Shown here one piece after another: positions 62,626 to 64,000 of a stretch of 64,000 nt of DNA. Under the pieces are notes generated by a model that saw nothing but the letters and a program-made list of their open reading frames with translations, searched no databases and was not told where the DNA came from. The position numbers and the translations under genes are program-made. This stretch comes from Pseudofabraea citricarpa. Lineage: Eukaryota > Ascomycota > Leotiomycetes > Helotiales > Dermateaceae. Location of the stretch: positions 930,001-994,000 of the forward strand of contig JAPWGK010000017.1 in assembly GCA_029641185.1 (NCBI GenBank). The letters are read 5' to 3'. The first letter of the stretch is position 1, and every line of letters begins with the position of its first letter.

Positions 62626-63780
62626 GTGGCTCTATTGAAAGACAGAACCCGCTCTCGAGTCCACGCAATTCCCAATAACTTTCACAATCGCCGTCGTAAG
62701 GGTGACCGCCCCCTAATCCGTTCGCCCTGGATCCCAGCCGTGTCTTCGCCCCCAAAGCGTCGAAGTGGTCTGAAAAGAAGCCGGCTTCATCCAAAGAGAC
62801 CGTTGGCTCTGATGATAACGATAATGAGTCTATCCCTGACCAGGCTCCTGTTCCTTCAAAGCGTCGCCACAAGTCAACCTCCAAATCCTCGACTGCCCCC
62901 GCCAAGGCCCGTTATTATTCTAAGAAAGACCGTAACAAGCACCAGGTTCAGGGTTTCTACTACCACTCGGAGAAATTTTGGATGCATGATTATCAGACCC
63001 TCGACGAAGAGCAACTTCAAATATACGAGGAATGGTTGGATATGGAACTCGTTTTAGTAGCTGAGCGCAAGGCGGAGAACCTCACTGACGAGGCTTCTAT
63101 CGCCGACCACCTCGAGAGCGAGCGCAAGGCCAAGGCCAAGAATTTCTCTACTGGCATGACTTCTGCTGGAGTCATGGCACCTCCTGTCGTTGATAACACG
63201 CCCGTGTGGAAACCACCTCCCGTGTTTATTCCTAACCCCAAGGCGTCAACTGCTCTTCAGAAGAAAGAAGCCTTGTCTAAGGAGACTGTTGGTTCTGACG
63301 ATGATAATAACGAGTCCCTTCTGGACCCTGCTCCTATCCCTCCAAAGCGTCGCTAATCTTCACTTGCTCAGTCCCTTAGAGCCTAAGCGCAAGGCGAGTG
63401 AGTCTCTCGATGATATAACCTCTGTCACCGACCTCATCGAGCAAGAACGTAAGCGCATGGCTACGACCAAGAAGCCTTCTGGTCATGGTTCCACCAATCA
63501 CGCCCCTGCTAGTACTTGCAAGATTGCCCTTAGTAAAGAAGTGGCTTGCCTTAGCAAAGTTGCAGGTCTCGCGTTTACCCTAAAGAAAGCTTCTACTAGT
63601 TCTGATAACGGTAAGAGTTATTCCTATTTCTCTCATTTTCCTAATACTAACTATAGCGCTATAGATTCCGAGTTACTTGTGGCAAAGCGAGCCTCGTTAA
63701 CTTCGACTCTGGCGACTTCTACTTTAGCTACCGCCAAAGGCCAGGGAAAGGTGCCAGCAAAACCCGGATGGGCTAGGTAG
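62626..63780 (+). pseudogene. Degenerate repeat-containing ORF, charged protein
   Basis: I do not recognise the protein. Coding-like sequence runs in one frame at 62626 to about 62765 (RSRVHAIPNNFHNRRRKGDR, then SSPPKRR), shifts frame at about 62765-63356 (KKPASSKETVGSDDNDNES ... FYYHSEKFWMHDYQTLDEEQ ... ADHLESERKAKAKNF), stops at TAA 63354-63356, and resumes in the first frame at about 63385-63780 (PKRKASESLDDITSVTDLIE ... VPAKPGWAR). No ATG occurs between 62341 and 62810, so a normal start is missing; the first in-frame ATG is 62982. SKETVGSDDN...PxKRR occurs twice (about 62787 and 63276), an internal repeat of about 489 bp offset. Many introns or a decayed gene could explain the pattern; decay is favoured. 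Confidence 0.45.
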
Positions 63781-64000
63781 GTCTTGTGATGAATTAATAG
63801 AGATATGTCTTACTACCAATTTGCGTCTGCTATGTGAACTTGCGATGCAAGATTCTTGTGCAGCCAAACCCTCTCATGCCCTGTAGATCTCGGCTATAAT
63901 AAGAACTGGGGCGTCGCCGATTTCGTAACTAAGAACAGGGAAATAAATAAAATAGCTAGCATGATGATTTCAAACAGCCTATAGGATACTGTGTATAGCC
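63765..64000 (+). repeat. Copy B of the TEF1-type 3' flank
   Basis: 63765-63890 matches 60774-60906 (about three quarters of positions identical by eye), and 63926-64000 matches 61329-61404 (AATAAATAARATAGCTRGCAT). Roughly 420 bp of copy A lies between its two blocks, against about 35 bp in copy B. Differences are mostly C/T and G/A. The duplication may continue beyond the window. Confidence 0.85.

Overview
The window reads as nuclear DNA of a filamentous ascomycete (Pezizomycotina). The evidence is short introns of 48-180 bp with GTAAGT-like donors and CTAAC-like branch sites, a Zn2Cys6 regulator, an Efr3 homologue, a ferric-reductase-type oxidoreductase, a rhodopsin-domain membrane protein of the Pth11-like kind, and AT-rich blocks that look RIP-degraded (repeat-induced point mutation). 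Class-level placement (perhaps Leotiomycetes) is only an impression. I found no prokaryotic features, rRNA or CRISPR, and recognised no tRNA.

Layout. 1-8.8 kb: gene-free, simple-sequence-rich DNA leading to a Zn2Cys6 protein (8840-10115, +). 10.1-15.3 kb: gene-free space between convergent genes. 15.3-21.3 kb: EFR3 (-) and a TesB-type acyl-CoA thioesterase (-) with a PTS1 tail and a possible mitochondrial N-terminal extension. 21.3-31 kb: accessory, AT-richer stretch with a lineage-restricted-looking gene (22261-23407, +), a Dabb-GFA fusion gene (24527-25472, -), a broken rhodopsin-domain gene (26129-27237, -) and a 72-bp/18-bp nested minisatellite (about 29.64-30.24 kb). 31-50.9 kb: conserved core with an RRM protein (+), TYW3 (+), the MICOS subunit Mic19 (-), a ferric-reductase-like protein (+), 2-isopropylmalate synthase (+) and importin beta-1 (+). 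51-54.6 kb: simple-repeat DNA with a 161-bp hairpin element. 54.6-56.3 kb: a secreted BBE-type FAD oxidase (-). 58.8-60.7 kb: TEF1 (EF-1alpha, +). 60.7-64 kb: AT-rich decayed DNA, then a degenerate ORF followed by a second copy of the TEF1 3' flank.

Most genes are single housekeeping genes in different processes: PI4-kinase anchoring, acyl-CoA hydrolysis, tRNA wybutosine synthesis, cristae organisation, iron reduction, leucine synthesis, nuclear import and translation elongation. I see no biosynthetic cluster. The best candidates for something new are non-coding or structural: the duplicated TEF1 3' flank beside an ATG-less repeat-containing ORF, the G/C-armed hairpin element with a solo arm 2 kb away, a perfect 28-bp inverted repeat inside the first intron of the RRM gene, and the nested minisatellite. 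All exon boundaries were placed by eye from splice consensus, reading frame and family resemblance; no alignment or expression data were used.
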